A stretch of 62,540 bases of DNA from Caldilineales bacterium (GTDB lineage: Bacteria; Chloroflexota; Anaerolineae; J102): the NCBI GenBank assembly GCA_019695115.1, contig JAIBAP010000034.1, positions 1 to 62,540 of the forward strand, given 5' to 3'. The position numbers were made by a program, and so were the translations under genes. The notes under the pieces are model-generated. The model worked only from the letters and a program-made list of their open reading frames with translations. It searched no databases and was not told where the DNA came from. Below, one piece after another: positions 1 through 9,618 of this stretch. The first letter of the stretch is position 1. The number at the start of each line of letters is the position of its first letter.

Positions 1-31
1 CTTGTATAGTCTCTCGTACGGCGGTTGGCAT
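1..31 (-). CDS. Transposase, N-terminal fragment
   Basis: The reading frame begins with an ATG at 31 and reads MPTAVRETIQ before leaving the window. A GGAG ribosome-binding site lies about 8 bases upstream on the same strand. The identical start occurs at 62520 on the plus strand, which is the main reason for calling it a mobile-element gene. Too little is visible to assign a transposase family. Confidence 0.5.
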   Translation of the reverse strand, partial: MPTAVRETIQ

Positions 32-125
32 GGTTCTCTCCTTGCAGGAGCTTGTGGGAATGGTTTCCTGCAATCATGAACCATCCAGCCGCCTTTGTCA
101 CGTCAGCACTTAGCGGAAACTAAAG
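1..125 (-). mobile_element. Left-edge copy of an insertion sequence (partial)
   Basis: Positions 11-125 are an exact reverse complement of 62426-62540, compared base by base. Read on the minus strand the copy runs from the element end near 125 towards a transposase start codon at 31, and the element leaves the window at position 1. The outer end reads CTTTAGTTTCCGC; the leading C may be chance, because only TTTAG onward is certain. It interrupts a BMP-family binding-protein gene. The element family cannot be named from so little sequence. Confidence 0.75.
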
Positions 126-898
126 AACAAGATCCCGCCTCGTTCGAGAAGGCTTTCCGGGATTACGCCAGCCAGGGCTACGACATGATCTTGGGCCACG
201 GCTTCGAGTTCCAGGATGCAGCCTTGACCGTTGCCAAGGAGTACCCGAAGACTTACTTCTTCATTTCCAGCAGCCGCGTGTTCGAGGGCAATGTGATCGG
301 CCTGAACACGGATTCGAGCCAGCCGTACTACCTGATGGGTGTGGCCGCCGCGACAATGGCGCCCCAGGGAGCCGGCTTTGTGGGGGGCATGGAGATCCCG
401 CCCGTGAGTGAAGCGTTGACCGGCTTCACCAATGGCGCCAGGAGCATCAACCCCGATTATCCCGTCGCCAGCGCCTATATCGGCAATTTCACCGATGCGG
501 CGGCAGCCAAAGAGGCGACCCTGGGCATGATCGCGCAGGGGGCCAGGATGGTGGTGCCCGACGCCGACGTGGCCAGCCTGGGGGTGTTCCAGGCGGTGTC
601 TGAATCAGGGCCGGATGTCTACACCTTTGGCGCTTTCGGTGACTTCACCGACAAGGCTCCCAACAACATCCTGGGCAACTACCTCGCCAACTACGGGCAG
701 GGCATCGTCAATATCGCCAGGCAGATCAAGGATGGCACGTTCAAACCCACTGCCAACGTCGAGTTTGGGCTGGCCAATGCCGACGTCATGTCGGTCGAGT
801 TCAGCAAAGCCCATCCTTTGACCCCAGAAGCGGCGGCGGCCGTCGAGGCAGCCAAGGCGGCGATCGTAGCCGGCAAGGTGAACGCGCTGGCCAAGTAA
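125..898 (+). pseudogene. BMP-family ABC transporter substrate-binding protein, 5' end lost to an insertion sequence
   Basis: The protein matches the basic membrane protein (BMP/PnrA) family of nucleoside-binding lipoproteins. Visible family features are the DYASQGYDMILGHG segment, the sugar-binding-protein-like core and a C-terminus ending in a predicted helix. The signal peptide, lipobox and about the first 80 residues are missing. The open frame upstream of 125 (TTG at 95) lies inside the insertion sequence and is not part of the original gene. Two permeases and an ATPase follow in the same direction, the normal BMP operon order. Whether the rest of the gene lies beyond the element cannot be seen; as it stands the protein could not be exported. 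Confidence 0.85.
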
Positions 899-964
899 AT
901 CTGCCCACCTCTCACCCGGTGCTGCGCGCCGCTGGCGACGCGCAGCACCATCGGACGATGCACC

Positions 965-2068
965 GTGAACGAGACTCCGCCTGGCTCCACCGCCGGTGCA
1001 ATCCCGCCACCGGCAACCCCTGGCCGCAACCGCCGGCGCTGGCGCACCGCCCTTTTCGGCATCTTGGGTCCACTGACGGCGCTGGTAGCCGCATTCCTGG
1101 CCAGCGCCGTCATGCTGCGGCTGGCCGGGTTCGATCCGCTGGTTGCCTTCTCGACGCTGCTTCAGGGCGCGTTCGGCGACCAGCGCGTGATCAGCGAAGT
1201 CCTGCTCCAGGCCACGCCGCTGACTCTGATCGGCGTGGGGCTGGCCGTTGCTTTTCGCGCCAATATCTGGAACATCGGCGCTGAGGGCCAGTTCTACGCC
1301 GGCGCGGTGCTCGCCACCATGGCGGGCATTTTCCTGGGCGGTCTGCCGGCCATCGTCCTTGTACCGTTGGTGCTGTTGCTGGGGTTGGCGGGCGGCGCCC
1401 TGTGGGGTGCGCTGGCGGCGTGGTTCAAAGTCCGCTTTGGGGCCAGCGAGATCGTCACCACCATTATGCTAAACTACATCGCCATCATTACCACGGGCTA
1501 TCTGGTGACAGGGCCGATGATCGAGGAAGCAGGCAAATTTCCGCAGACGGCGCGCATCGCCGAGACCGCCCGTCTCTATCGTTTTCTGCCGCCCACCCGT
1601 CTGCACATCGGCTTTCTCATCGCCCTGGTGGTGGCGTTCATCATCTGGGTTCTGCTGTTCAAGACCAGCACCGGCTACGCCATCCGAGCGGTGGGGCACA
1701 ACCCCGAGACAGCGCGCTACGCCGGCATCGATGTCAACCACAATATGCTGCTGGTCATGGCGATCAGCGGTGGGGCCGCCGGCCTGGCCGGGGCAGTCCA
1801 GGTTGCCGGGCTTACCTTCCGGCTCTACCAGCAGATTTCGCCCGGCTATGGTTTCACCGGCATTGCCGTGGCCTTACTGGCAAACAACCACCCGCTGGGC
1901 GTGATCATCAGCGGGCTGCTATTCGGGGCGCTGCGTTCGGGGTCCGAAGTAATGCAGATCAGCGCCAAGATACCGTCGGTGCTGGCCTTTGCCATCCAGG
2001 GTCTGGTCATCCTGGCCGTCGTCACGGCCGGGGTCTATCAGACGCGGTGGCAGCAGCGCCAAAGGTGA
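965..2068 (+). CDS. ABC transporter permease, BMP/nucleoside type (first of two)
   Basis: This is a 367-residue integral membrane protein of the BPD_transp_2 family, the permease class of ribose- and nucleoside-type importers. A proline- and arginine-rich cytoplasmic N-terminus of about 35 residues precedes about nine hydrophobic segments. The family segments GAEGQFYAGA and VTTIMLNYIA and the late NHPLGVIISGLLFGALRSG region are visible. The start is a GTG at 965 with no convincing Shine-Dalgarno. It lies 66 bases after the binding-protein fragment and just before a second permease, so the two would form the heterodimeric channel. Transport of nucleosides is inferred from the family. Confidence 0.88.
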   Translation: MNETPPGSTAGAIPPPATPGRNRRRWRTALFGILGPLTALVAAFLASAVMLRLAGFDPLVAFSTLLQGAFGDQRVISEVLLQATPLTLIGVGLAVAFRANIWNIGAEGQFYAGAVLATMAGIFLGGLPAIVLVPLVLLLGLAGGALWGALAAWFKVRFGASEIVTTIMLNYIAIITTGYLVTGPMIEEAGKFPQTARIAETARLYRFLPPTRLHIGFLIALVVAFIIWVLLFKTSTGYAIRAVGHNPETARYAGIDVNHNMLLVMAISGGAAGLAGAVQVAGLTFRLYQQISPGYGFTGIAVALLANNHPLGVIISGLLFGALRSGSEVMQISAKIPSVLAFAIQGLVILAVVTAGVYQTRWQQRQR

Positions 2069-2135
2069 TCACCGAGCGCCCCTGCCACGCCCGCTGCCGC
2101 CCTCGACTCTGCTTGCACAAGGAGTGAACGGATCC

Positions 2136-3062
2136 ATGGATTTCGCCTGGGTTGCCATGCTTACGAGTATCCTGGCTGCAACGTGGCGGATGGCGACGCC
2201 GCTGATCTATGCCGCCATTGGCGAAGTGTTCTCGGAACGGGCGGGCGTGCTCAATATCGGGCTAGAGGGTGCGATGTTGTTGGGCGCGTTCACCGCTTTT
2301 GCGGCGGTGTTGCTGACCGACAATGTCGCGATCGGTCTGGGCGCCACCGTGCTGGCGGGTGTAGCCATCGGCCTCGTCTTCGCCTTTTTCACGGTCACGG
2401 TCAAAGCCAATCAGATCATCGTCGGCGTTGCCTTGAACCTGCTGGGGTTGGGGTTGACCGGTTTCCTGTTCCGCACGCTGTTTGTAGGCACACAGAATGC
2501 CGTGCGCACGGTGCCTGTGCTGAATATCCCTGTCCTCAGAGACCTGCCCCTGGTGGGCGAGGCGCTGTTCGGCCAGAATCTCATGGTCTATGGCACGGTG
2601 CTGCTGACCTGGATCGCCTCGTTCGTGTTGTACAAGACAGCCTTTGGCCTCTCCATCCGGTCGGTCGGCGAACATCCCAGGGCGGCGGACACCGTGGGCG
2701 TGAGCGTGACTCGCCTGCGTTATGCGGCTGTCATCATCGGCACAACCTTGACGTCCCTCGCCGGCGCTTTTCTCACCATCGCCCACACCAATCAATTTGT
2801 AGAAGGCATCACCTCGGGCCGGGGCTTCATCGCCCTGGCCGTGGTCGTCTTTGGCCGCTGGACGCCCAAAGGCGCCTTCTGGGCCTCGCTGCTGTTTGGC
2901 GTGTTCTTCGCCCTGCAATTACGTTTGCAGGCCGTGCCCGACCTGATCGTCCCCTATCAGATCTTCCAGATGCTGCCCTATCTCGCCACGATTGTGGTGC
3001 TGCTGGGGCTGCGTGGGCGCAGCCATGCCCCCGCCGCCCTGGCCGTGCCCTATGATTCCTAA
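2136..3062 (+). CDS. ABC transporter permease, BMP/nucleoside type (second of two)
   Basis: This 308-residue membrane protein is the partner of the preceding permease. It carries the family landmark EVFSERAGVLNIGLEGAMLLGA near residues 29-50 and the late TSGRGFIALAVVVFGRW segment, both typical of the second BMP permease. An open frame extends upstream to 1989, but the ATG at 2136 is preferred: it follows an AAGGAG site and starts at the usual family N-terminus. The stop is 14 bases before the ATPase gene, consistent with one operon. Confidence 0.88.
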   Translation: MDFAWVAMLTSILAATWRMATPLIYAAIGEVFSERAGVLNIGLEGAMLLGAFTAFAAVLLTDNVAIGLGATVLAGVAIGLVFAFFTVTVKANQIIVGVALNLLGLGLTGFLFRTLFVGTQNAVRTVPVLNIPVLRDLPLVGEALFGQNLMVYGTVLLTWIASFVLYKTAFGLSIRSVGEHPRAADTVGVSVTRLRYAAVIIGTTLTSLAGAFLTIAHTNQFVEGITSGRGFIALAVVVFGRWTPKGAFWASLLFGVFFALQLRLQAVPDLIVPYQIFQMLPYLATIVVLLGLRGRSHAPAALAVPYDS

Positions 3063-3076
3063 AGCGGAGCGCACGC

Positions 3077-4594
3077 ATGAGTGATGTGATCCTGCGCATG
3101 GAAAACATGGTCAAGTCCTTCCCGGGCACGATTGCCAACGACGGCATCACGCTGGAAGTCCGGCAGGGCGAAATCCATTGCCTGCTCGGTGAGAACGGCG
3201 CCGGCAAGACGGTGTTGATGAGCACGCTCTACGGGCTGCATCATCCTGACTCCGGCCAGATCTATTACAAAGGCCAGCCGATTCAGGTGCGGTCGCCCAA
3301 AGACGCCATCCGACAGCGCATCGGCATGGTGCACCAGCATTTCATGCTTGTGCCCACCTTGACCGTGGCCGAAAACCTGATCCTGGGCCGGTACAAATCC
3401 TGGAGAGTCCTCCGGGATATGGCGCCGGTGAAGGAGCAGATCTTGAAGCTGGGTGAGGAGTTTGGCCTGCACACCGACCCCGATGCGCTGATCAGTCAGC
3501 TCTCGGTGGGCGAACAGCAGCGGGTCGAGATCTTGAAGGCGCTCTATCACGGCGTCGACCTGCTGATCCTGGACGAACCCACCGCTGTGCTCACCCCGCA
3601 AGAGACGAAGCATTTGCTCACGTTTCTGCGCGGCCTGGCCGACAAAGGCCTGACCATCATCTTCATTACGCACAAACTGGAAGAGGTAATGCAGGTCAGT
3701 GACCGGGTGACGGTGTTGCGCGACGGCAAGAAAGTGGCGACGGTCGATACGGGTGCCACCAACCCGCACGAGCTGGCCCGGCTGATGGTGGGTCGCGAGG
3801 TGCTGATGGAATTGCCGGAGCGGCACGGCCAGCCGGGTGCGGTGGTCTTAGCGGTGCGCGGGCTGCAGGTGCGGGATGAGCGCGGGCTGATGGCCGTGGC
3901 GGGCGTGTCCTTCGACGTGCATGAGCGCGAGATCGTGGGCATCGCCGGCGTGTCGGGCAACGGGCAGAGTGAGTTGGCTCTGGCGTTGGCTGGGCTGATG
4001 CCTGTGCACGGGGGCGAGATCGAGTTGGCCGGCCAACTTGTCCAGCACCTGGGGCCGCGGTTGGCCAGCGACCTGGGTCTGGCTCATGTGCCCGAAGACC
4101 GGCACAAGATGGCGATCATTCTGCCGTTTACCGTGTCCGACAATTTCATCGTCCACGACTATGAGCGAGAGCCTTTCGCCCGCCGCAAGTTTCTCAAAGC
4201 TGGCGCCATCCGCGCTTACGCGCAGCAGCTGGTGCGAGCCTACGATGTGCGGCTGGCCTCCATCGAGGATCCGATCTCGAGCCTTTCGGGCGGCAACCAA
4301 CAGAAGGTGGTGGTGGCGCGGGAGCTCAATCGGCGGCCGCGTTTGTTATTGGTCAATCAGCCCACGCGCGGCATCGACATCGGCGCCACCGAATTCGTGC
4401 GCCAGCAGATTTTGGCGCAACGGGATGTCGGGGCGGCTGTGCTGCTGATCTCCACCGAATTGGAGGAAGTCCTGCATCTCAGCGACCGCATCTTGGTGAT
4501 GTATGAGGGCAAGATCGTGGGCGCAGTGCCGCCCGACCGCACCCTGCTCGACCAGATCGGGCTGATGATGGCGGGGAAGCAAGTGACGGTCTGA
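3077..4594 (+). CDS. ABC transporter ATP-binding protein with two nucleotide-binding domains, BMP/nucleoside type
   Basis: This 505-residue protein contains two fused ATPase domains, as in RbsA/YufO-type importers. Domain 1 has Walker A GENGAGKT near residue 38, signature LSVGEQQR near 140 and Walker B LLILDEPTA near 161. Domain 2 has the degenerate Walker A GVSGNGQSE and the intact signature LSGGNQQK near 402, which is normal for this class. In domain 1 the residues after the Walker lysine-threonine are VL instead of the usual STL, a mild deviation that keeps the motif intact. It is the fourth gene of the importer operon. Confidence 0.9.
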   Translation: MSDVILRMENMVKSFPGTIANDGITLEVRQGEIHCLLGENGAGKTVLMSTLYGLHHPDSGQIYYKGQPIQVRSPKDAIRQRIGMVHQHFMLVPTLTVAENLILGRYKSWRVLRDMAPVKEQILKLGEEFGLHTDPDALISQLSVGEQQRVEILKALYHGVDLLILDEPTAVLTPQETKHLLTFLRGLADKGLTIIFITHKLEEVMQVSDRVTVLRDGKKVATVDTGATNPHELARLMVGREVLMELPERHGQPGAVVLAVRGLQVRDERGLMAVAGVSFDVHEREIVGIAGVSGNGQSELALALAGLMPVHGGEIELAGQLVQHLGPRLASDLGLAHVPEDRHKMAIILPFTVSDNFIVHDYEREPFARRKFLKAGAIRAYAQQLVRAYDVRLASIEDPISSLSGGNQQKVVVARELNRRPRLLLVNQPTRGIDIGATEFVRQQILAQRDVGAAVLLISTELEEVLHLSDRILVMYEGKIVGAVPPDRTLLDQIGLMMAGKQVTV

Positions 4595-4770
4595 CACAGG
4601 GCCGCCGGCCAAGCTCCGCCGGCCCCCCCACCGGGCGCCTCGGCAACTTCGCGTCCTCGTGGTATCATAGCGGCAACGGCGGGGCCTTTTACGGCTGGGC
4701 GCTTGCGTTCGCCTGGTGCAGCCGCCGGCCCCACCTCCCACCCCACCCACCGCACCCAAGGAGCGCCCCC

Positions 4771-5325
4771 ATGCCACACGCAATCATCATCGGCGATGGC
4801 CCCGCCGGCCTCAGCGCCGCCCTCTTCCTGGCCAAGAACGGCGTCCCCACCACCGTCTTCGGCCAGGGCAAGACCAATATGAACCTCGCCTTGCTCCACA
4901 ATTACCTGGGCATCCGTGACATGCTCGGCTCGGACTTCATCGTCATCGCCCGCGAGCAGGCCGCTCACTTCGGCGCCGCCCTGGAAATGAGGGCGGTGAC
5001 GGGAGTCGAGCCGGCCGAGGGTGGTTTCCGGGTGAGAACCGACGATGGCGAAGCGCACGAGGCTGCTTTCGTCATCCTGGCTGAAGGCAAGACCGCCAAA
5101 CTGGCCACGGCGCTGGGGCTGGAGAAGAACGACTCCGGCGTGGTGGTGGATCGCGATGGCCGCACGGCCATCCCCGGCCTCTATGCTGTGGGCCGGGCAA
5201 CGCGACGCACCCGCAGCCAGGCCATCATCTCGGCCGGCGAGGGCGCCGCCGCTGCGCTCGACATCCTCTCGCAGGTGCACGGCAAGGACTTCAACGATTT
5301 CGACGAGCCGCCGAAGGGAGGGTAG
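4771..5325 (+). CDS. Small FAD-dependent oxidoreductase of the thioredoxin-reductase fold
   Basis: The 184-residue protein begins with an FAD-binding GDGPAGLSAALFL loop and ends with the second flavin motif IPGLYAVGRATRRTRSQAIISAGEGAAAA. It is about half the length of thioredoxin reductase: the NADPH-binding domain and the redox-active CxxC are absent. Short flavoproteins of this kind are known in several phyla, but the electron donor and acceptor are not established. It stands alone between the importer operon and a heptad array that begins directly after its stop. The function beyond flavin binding is not assigned. Confidence 0.7.
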   Translation: MPHAIIIGDGPAGLSAALFLAKNGVPTTVFGQGKTNMNLALLHNYLGIRDMLGSDFIVIAREQAAHFGAALEMRAVTGVEPAEGGFRVRTDDGEAHEAAFVILAEGKTAKLATALGLEKNDSGVVVDRDGRTAIPGLYAVGRATRRTRSQAIISAGEGAAAALDILSQVHGKDFNDFDEPPKGG

Positions 5326-5326
5326 G

Positions 5327-5376
5327 CAACAGTCAACAGTCAACAGTCAACAGTCAACGGTCAACGGTCAACGGTT
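5327..5376. repeat. Heptad array, unit close to CAACAGT
   Basis: About seven direct copies of a 7-bp unit run from just after the flavoprotein stop to the cyclase start; later copies change to CAACGGT. The array ends in GGTTGG, a short reverse complement of its own unit. It fills nearly the whole gap between two genes and overlaps the region where the cyclase ribosome-binding site should be. Confidence 0.85.
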
Positions 5377-5381
5377 GGCGG

Positions 5382-8300
5382 ATGAAGTGCCCGAATTGTG
5401 GTTTCGAGAATCCTGAAGCGGCCAGGTTCTGCATGAACTGCGGCCACAGGCTGGCGCGGGAGGGCGGAGAGCAGAAAGCGGAGGGCGGAGGGCAGAGATC
5501 AGAGGGCGGAGAACGGAGGGCGGAGAACGGAACACGGAACACGGAACACGGAACACGGAACGCAGAACCCACCTCCGACCTCAGCCGCTACCTGCCGCCC
5601 GAACTGCTGGCCAAGTTGGAGGCTGCTCACGCCGGTGGGCGTATGGCGGGCGAACGGCGGATTGTCACCATCCTGTTCTGCGATGTCAAAGGCTCCACCG
5701 CCGCCGCCGAACAACTCGACCCCGAAGACTGGGCTGAGATCATCAACGGCGCTTTCGAGCACATGATCCGACCCATCTACCGTTACGAGGGCACACTGGC
5801 CCGGCTGATGGGCGATGCCATCCTGGCCTTTTTCGGCGCCCCCATCGCCCACGAAGACGACCCACAGCGAGCGATCCTGGCCGGGCTGGAGATCCAGGGC
5901 GGGATCCAGGGCTACGCCGAGGACGTGAAACAGCGGTGGGGGCTGGAACTGGCCCTGCGCGTGGGCATCAACACCGGGCTGGTGGTGGTGGGCGAAGTCG
6001 GCTCGGATCTGCGGATGGAGTACACGGCCCTGGGCGACGCCATCAACCTGGCCGCCCGCATGGAGCAGACGGCGCAGCCGGGCACGGTGCAGGTCGCCGA
6101 GGACACTTACCGGCTGGCGGCGCCGCTGTTCGAGTTCGAGGCCTTGGGTGCGCTGGAAATCAAGGGCAAGAAAGAGCCGGCGCCCGCCTATCGGGTGCTA
6201 GGTCGCAAGGTCGCGCCGGGCCGGTTGCGCGGGCTGGCAGGGCTACAGTCGCCGCTGGTGGGCCGTCAAACCGAAATCGAGGCAATCAAGCGAGCGGTGG
6301 CAGGTCTGCATCAGGGTCGCGGCCATTTGATAGCGGTGATCGGCGAAGCGGGCATGGGCAAAAGCCGGTTGGTGAGCGATGCGCGAGACCGCTGGCCCGG
6401 ACGATGGAGCGAAAGCACCGGGATTTCCTTCGAAGCCAATCATCCTTATCTGCAATTCCAGCAGCACTTGCGGGCGCTGGCGGGGTTGACCGCCAATGAC
6501 CCGCCGCAGGCCGTGCGCGAGGGGATCGACCGGCTGGTGGCTGCGTTGCCTGTTGCGGCGCGCACCGCGGCTGAATCCAGCCTGGCGCGGCTGCTGGCCG
6601 CCGAAGGCAAGGCAGAACAGGCGGAGCGGGACCGGGCGGATGGCGATGGTGAAGCCTTCAAACGCCAACTCTTCGCCGCGATGACGGCCATCTGGCAGGG
6701 GCAAGCTGAGGCCGGCCCCTGGGTCTGCCTCTTCGACGACCTGCATTGGGCCGACGCCGCCTCGGTCGAATTGTTGGTGCATCTGCTCCATTTGTTGGAA
6801 AGCCACCCCATCCTGTTTATCTGCGTGTTCCGGCCTGACCGCGCCGCCCCGGGCTGGCGGTTGCATGAGGAAGCCCGCACCACCTATTCGCAACACTCGA
6901 CCCTGCTCGAACTCCGCCCGCTGGATGAGGCCGAAAGCCAGACCCTGGTGGACAACCTGCTGGCGATGACGTCTCTGCCAACCGAACTGCACCGGTTGAT
7001 CGACCAGAAGGCCGACGGCAACCCGTTCTTCGTCGAAGAGACGATCCGCACCCTTATCGATGACGGCGTGATCGTGCGCAGGAGCGACGGCCAGGGCTGG
7101 CAGGTGCGCGAGGGTGCCGACCTGAGCCGGATCGATGTGCCGGAGAGTCTGCAGACGCTGCTGATTGCCCGCATCGACCGGCTGGAGGAACAGACCAGGC
7201 AGACGCTGCAATTGGCGGCAGTGATCGGGAGGCGCTTCTTCCACCGCATCCTGGCCTTGATCAGCGAGATGGCGGGCGAGCTGGATCGGCAGTTGGAGGC
7301 GCTGGAGCGGGCCGACTTGATCCTGGAAGCCGGGCGCATCCCCGAACTGGAGTATCTCTTTCGGCATTCGCTCACCCAAGAAGCCGCCTACAATACCATC
7401 TTGCTCCGCCGGCGGCGCGAGTTCCACCGGCGCGTGGCCCAGGCCATCGAGCAGGTGTTTGGCGACGGGCTGGAGGAATTCTGGCCATTGTTGGCGCATC
7501 ATTACTATCAGGCCAGCAGCGGCGATACCGCCAGCAGCGAGCGCGCCCTACATTTCAACACACTGGCCGGCGATGCTGCCTTTCGGCTTTTTGCCGTGCC
7601 CGCGGCGCTGGCGCACTACACGGTGGCGCTGGAACTGGCCCGAAAGAGCGCCAGCCTGCCATCAGACCGGCTGGCGCGCCTCTACATCCGGGCTGGTCGC
7701 TGTTTGGAACTGGAATCGAACTATGCCAACGCTTCAAGACTATACGAAGAACTGGAAGAACTGGCCCTCAGGCGCCAGGATCGGCGCCTGGAATTGGCGG
7801 CCGTCATGGCCCGCGCTGTCGCCCTGGCCGTGCCCACGCCCTTCCAGAACCCGGAGACCGCCCGCATTCTGGCCGGGCGCGCCCTCGCTTTGGCGCGACA
7901 GTTGGGCGATAGGGAGACCGAGGCCCGCAGCCAATGGACGCAGATGCTGTTGCACATGTACAGCGGCGACATGCCCGGCGCCATCCCCTACGGCGAACAG
8001 GCGGCGCAGCTTGCCCGCGAACTGGGGCTGGCCGGGCAGCTGGGGTCGGCCTTGCAAGACCTGGCCCTGGCCTACGCCGGCGCCGGCCGCATCCAGGATG
8101 CCAGCGCCGCCCTGTCCGAAGCGCAACCGCTCTGGCGCGAAGTGGGCAACGTGCCTATGCAGGCCGAGAACCTGGCCAACACCGCCTATCTCCATTTGCT
8201 CAGAGCCGAGTTCGACGCCAGCCTGCGCTCCGCCGCCACGTCCTACGAGTTGAGCCGCGGCATCGGCAACGAATGGGGTCAGGTGAACAGCCGGGCCTTT

Positions 8301-9020
8301 GTGGCATTGACCTTTGTGGAGTTGGGCGAGATCGACCAGGCCCTTGACATCCTCACTACAACCCTGCCCGTGGCCCGCAAAGTGGGGCATCCTGCCTCGA
8401 CCCTGAATCAGGTTCAGCTTGCCCTGCTGTACGATCACCTGGGCGCCACTGGCCGCGGGCTGGCCCTGCTGACCGAGCTGGCGGCGTCGCCCATCCTTTT
8501 TGGGCCGTTCCGACCCTACGCCCTGGCAGCGCTGGCCGAGCTGAATCTGCACCAGGGCGACATCGGCGCCGCCGAAGCAGCCCTGGCGGAGGCCTTTCAG
8601 ATCGGCGTCGCCGGCACCCTGCTGCTGATCGAATTCAGCGCCCAGCGGGTGGCCGTGAAACTGGCGCTTGGGCGCGGCGACGCCGGCCGGGCGCTGGCCC
8701 TGGCGGCGGAGATGGCGGCGCGGCTGCAGGCGACCGGCGCCAACTACTTCCTGCCTGCGGTCTTGCACACCCAGGCGCAGGCTTTGCTGGCGGCAGGCGA
8801 CGCGGTCGCCGGGCTGGCGACGCTGCACGCCGCCGCAGCCGCCGCCCGGACGACGGGCGCCCGGATGTCTTTGTGGCCGATCCTGGCCGAGCTGTCGAAG
8901 GTCGAGAGCGGCGACGGCGAGGTGACTACCGAACTGCGTCGCATGATCGCCGCTATCGCCGCACGCATTGCCGACCCCGATCTGCGCCACAGCTTTCTGG
9001 CGCATTCTGCGCTACAATAG
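5382..9020 (+). CDS. Class III adenylate/guanylate cyclase fused to an AAA ATPase and TPR repeats, with N-terminal zinc ribbon
   Basis: The 1212-residue protein has a CPNC-x10-CMNC zinc ribbon at residues 3-20, a low-complexity linker at about 27-63, a class III cyclase domain at about 88-270, a P-loop ATPase domain (GEAGMGKSRLV near 321) and about 500 residues of TPR-like helical repeats. The cyclase keeps both metal-binding aspartates (FCDVKGST and LMGDAILAFFG) and the NLAARM catalytic segment, so it should be active. Such proteins are thought to couple ligand or partner sensing to cyclic-nucleotide synthesis. The linker is encoded by heptad repeats of the same kind as the neighbouring intergenic DNA. 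Confidence 0.85.
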   Translation: MKCPNCGFENPEAARFCMNCGHRLAREGGEQKAEGGGQRSEGGERRAENGTRNTEHGTRNAEPTSDLSRYLPPELLAKLEAAHAGGRMAGERRIVTILFCDVKGSTAAAEQLDPEDWAEIINGAFEHMIRPIYRYEGTLARLMGDAILAFFGAPIAHEDDPQRAILAGLEIQGGIQGYAEDVKQRWGLELALRVGINTGLVVVGEVGSDLRMEYTALGDAINLAARMEQTAQPGTVQVAEDTYRLAAPLFEFEALGALEIKGKKEPAPAYRVLGRKVAPGRLRGLAGLQSPLVGRQTEIEAIKRAVAGLHQGRGHLIAVIGEAGMGKSRLVSDARDRWPGRWSESTGISFEANHPYLQFQQHLRALAGLTANDPPQAVREGIDRLVAALPVAARTAAESSLARLLAAEGKAEQAERDRADGDGEAFKRQLFAAMTAIWQGQAEAGPWVCLFDDLHWADAASVELLVHLLHLLESHPILFICVFRPDRAAPGWRLHEEARTTYSQHSTLLELRPLDEAESQTLVDNLLAMTSLPTELHRLIDQKADGNPFFVEETIRTLIDDGVIVRRSDGQGWQVREGADLSRIDVPESLQTLLIARIDRLEEQTRQTLQLAAVIGRRFFHRILALISEMAGELDRQLEALERADLILEAGRIPELEYLFRHSLTQEAAYNTILLRRRREFHRRVAQAIEQVFGDGLEEFWPLLAHHYYQASSGDTASSERALHFNTLAGDAAFRLFAVPAALAHYTVALELARKSASLPSDRLARLYIRAGRCLELESNYANASRLYEELEELALRRQDRRLELAAVMARAVALAVPTPFQNPETARILAGRALALARQLGDRETEARSQWTQMLLHMYSGDMPGAIPYGEQAAQLARELGLAGQLGSALQDLALAYAGAGRIQDASAALSEAQPLWREVGNVPMQAENLANTAYLHLLRAEFDASLRSAATSYELSRGIGNEWGQVNSRAFVALTFVELGEIDQALDILTTTLPVARKVGHPASTLNQVQLALLYDHLGATGRGLALLTELAASPILFGPFRPYALAALAELNLHQGDIGAAEAALAEAFQIGVAGTLLLIEFSAQRVAVKLALGRGDAGRALALAAEMAARLQATGANYFLPAVLHTQAQALLAAGDAVAGLATLHAAAAAARTTGARMSLWPILAELSKVESGDGEVTTELRRMIAAIAARIADPDLRHSFLAHSALQ
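5461..5567 (+). repeat. Heptad arrays inside the cyclase gene (units GGCGGAG and AACACGG)
   Basis: Two consecutive arrays, first GGCGGAG-like and then AACACGG-like, lie in frame in the cyclase gene and encode the linker EGGEQKAEGG...NGTRNTEHGTRN between the zinc ribbon and the cyclase domain. The AACACGG unit recurs in non-coding arrays near 9650 and 19900. Confidence 0.85.
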
Positions 9021-9093
9021 CTTCGCTCCGTGGCCTTGCCAGGGGCGAAGCACGCAGCAAAACCCCACCACTCACCACACCGAGGCCCGAACC

Positions 9094-9609
9094 ATGAACG
9101 CCATTGCCACCCACCGCCAGGCCCTGAAATGGGGCTTCGAGATCCTGCACATGGTCGTCGCCGACCTGACCGCCGAACAGGCCCACTGGCAGCCGCCCGG
9201 TATCGCTAACCCGGCCGGCGCCCAATATGCCCATGCCATCATCGCTGCTGACGCCATCGCCCTGGGGATGCTCATGGCTGGAGCGCCACTGTTCGCCAGT
9301 TCGTGGGCCGGGAAGACCGGAGTCAGCCAGCCGCAGCCTCAGGCCACCCAGGAATGGGCGCGCACCGTGCAGGTCGATTTGCCGGCGCTGCATGCCTATG
9401 CCGCGGCTGTCGCCGCCGCCGCCGATGCCTTCGTCGCCGGCCTCAGCGAGAGCGATCTCGATCGCCAGATCGACTTGTCGGCGGTTGGCCTGGGCCAGCG
9501 CAGCCTGGACTGGGTGCTGTCGGCTGTGGTCACTGGCCACCTCAACAACATGGCGGGTGAGATTTCGGCCTTGAAAGGGTTGCAAGGGGCGAGGGGCTAT
9601 CCGTTCTAG
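9094..9609 (+). CDS. DinB-like four-helix protein
   Basis: This 171-residue alpha-helical protein resembles the DinB/YfiT superfamily of metal-binding four-helix bundles. Visible features are an early LTAEQAHWQPPG segment and a late histidine in VTGHLNNMAGEISALKG, both in typical positions. The ATG at 9094 is preferred over the open frame that begins at 8968, because the family N-terminus (helix with MNAIATHRQALKWGFEIL) starts there. Members include thiol-dependent transferases, but no substrate can be inferred here. The stop is followed at once by a heptad array. Confidence 0.6.
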   Translation: MNAIATHRQALKWGFEILHMVVADLTAEQAHWQPPGIANPAGAQYAHAIIAADAIALGMLMAGAPLFASSWAGKTGVSQPQPQATQEWARTVQVDLPALHAYAAAVAAAADAFVAGLSESDLDRQIDLSAVGLGQRSLDWVLSAVVTGHLNNMAGEISALKGLQGARGYPF

Positions 9610-9618
9610 GCGTATCCT

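Noticed and set aside
95-124. TTG start of the BMP binding protein
   Set aside because: These bases belong to the insertion sequence (identical copy at the other end); the true 5' end of the gene is missing.
4595-4640. Rho-independent terminator after the importer operon
   Set aside because: GCCGGC-rich stretches can pair, but no T-run follows and the arms are ambiguous.
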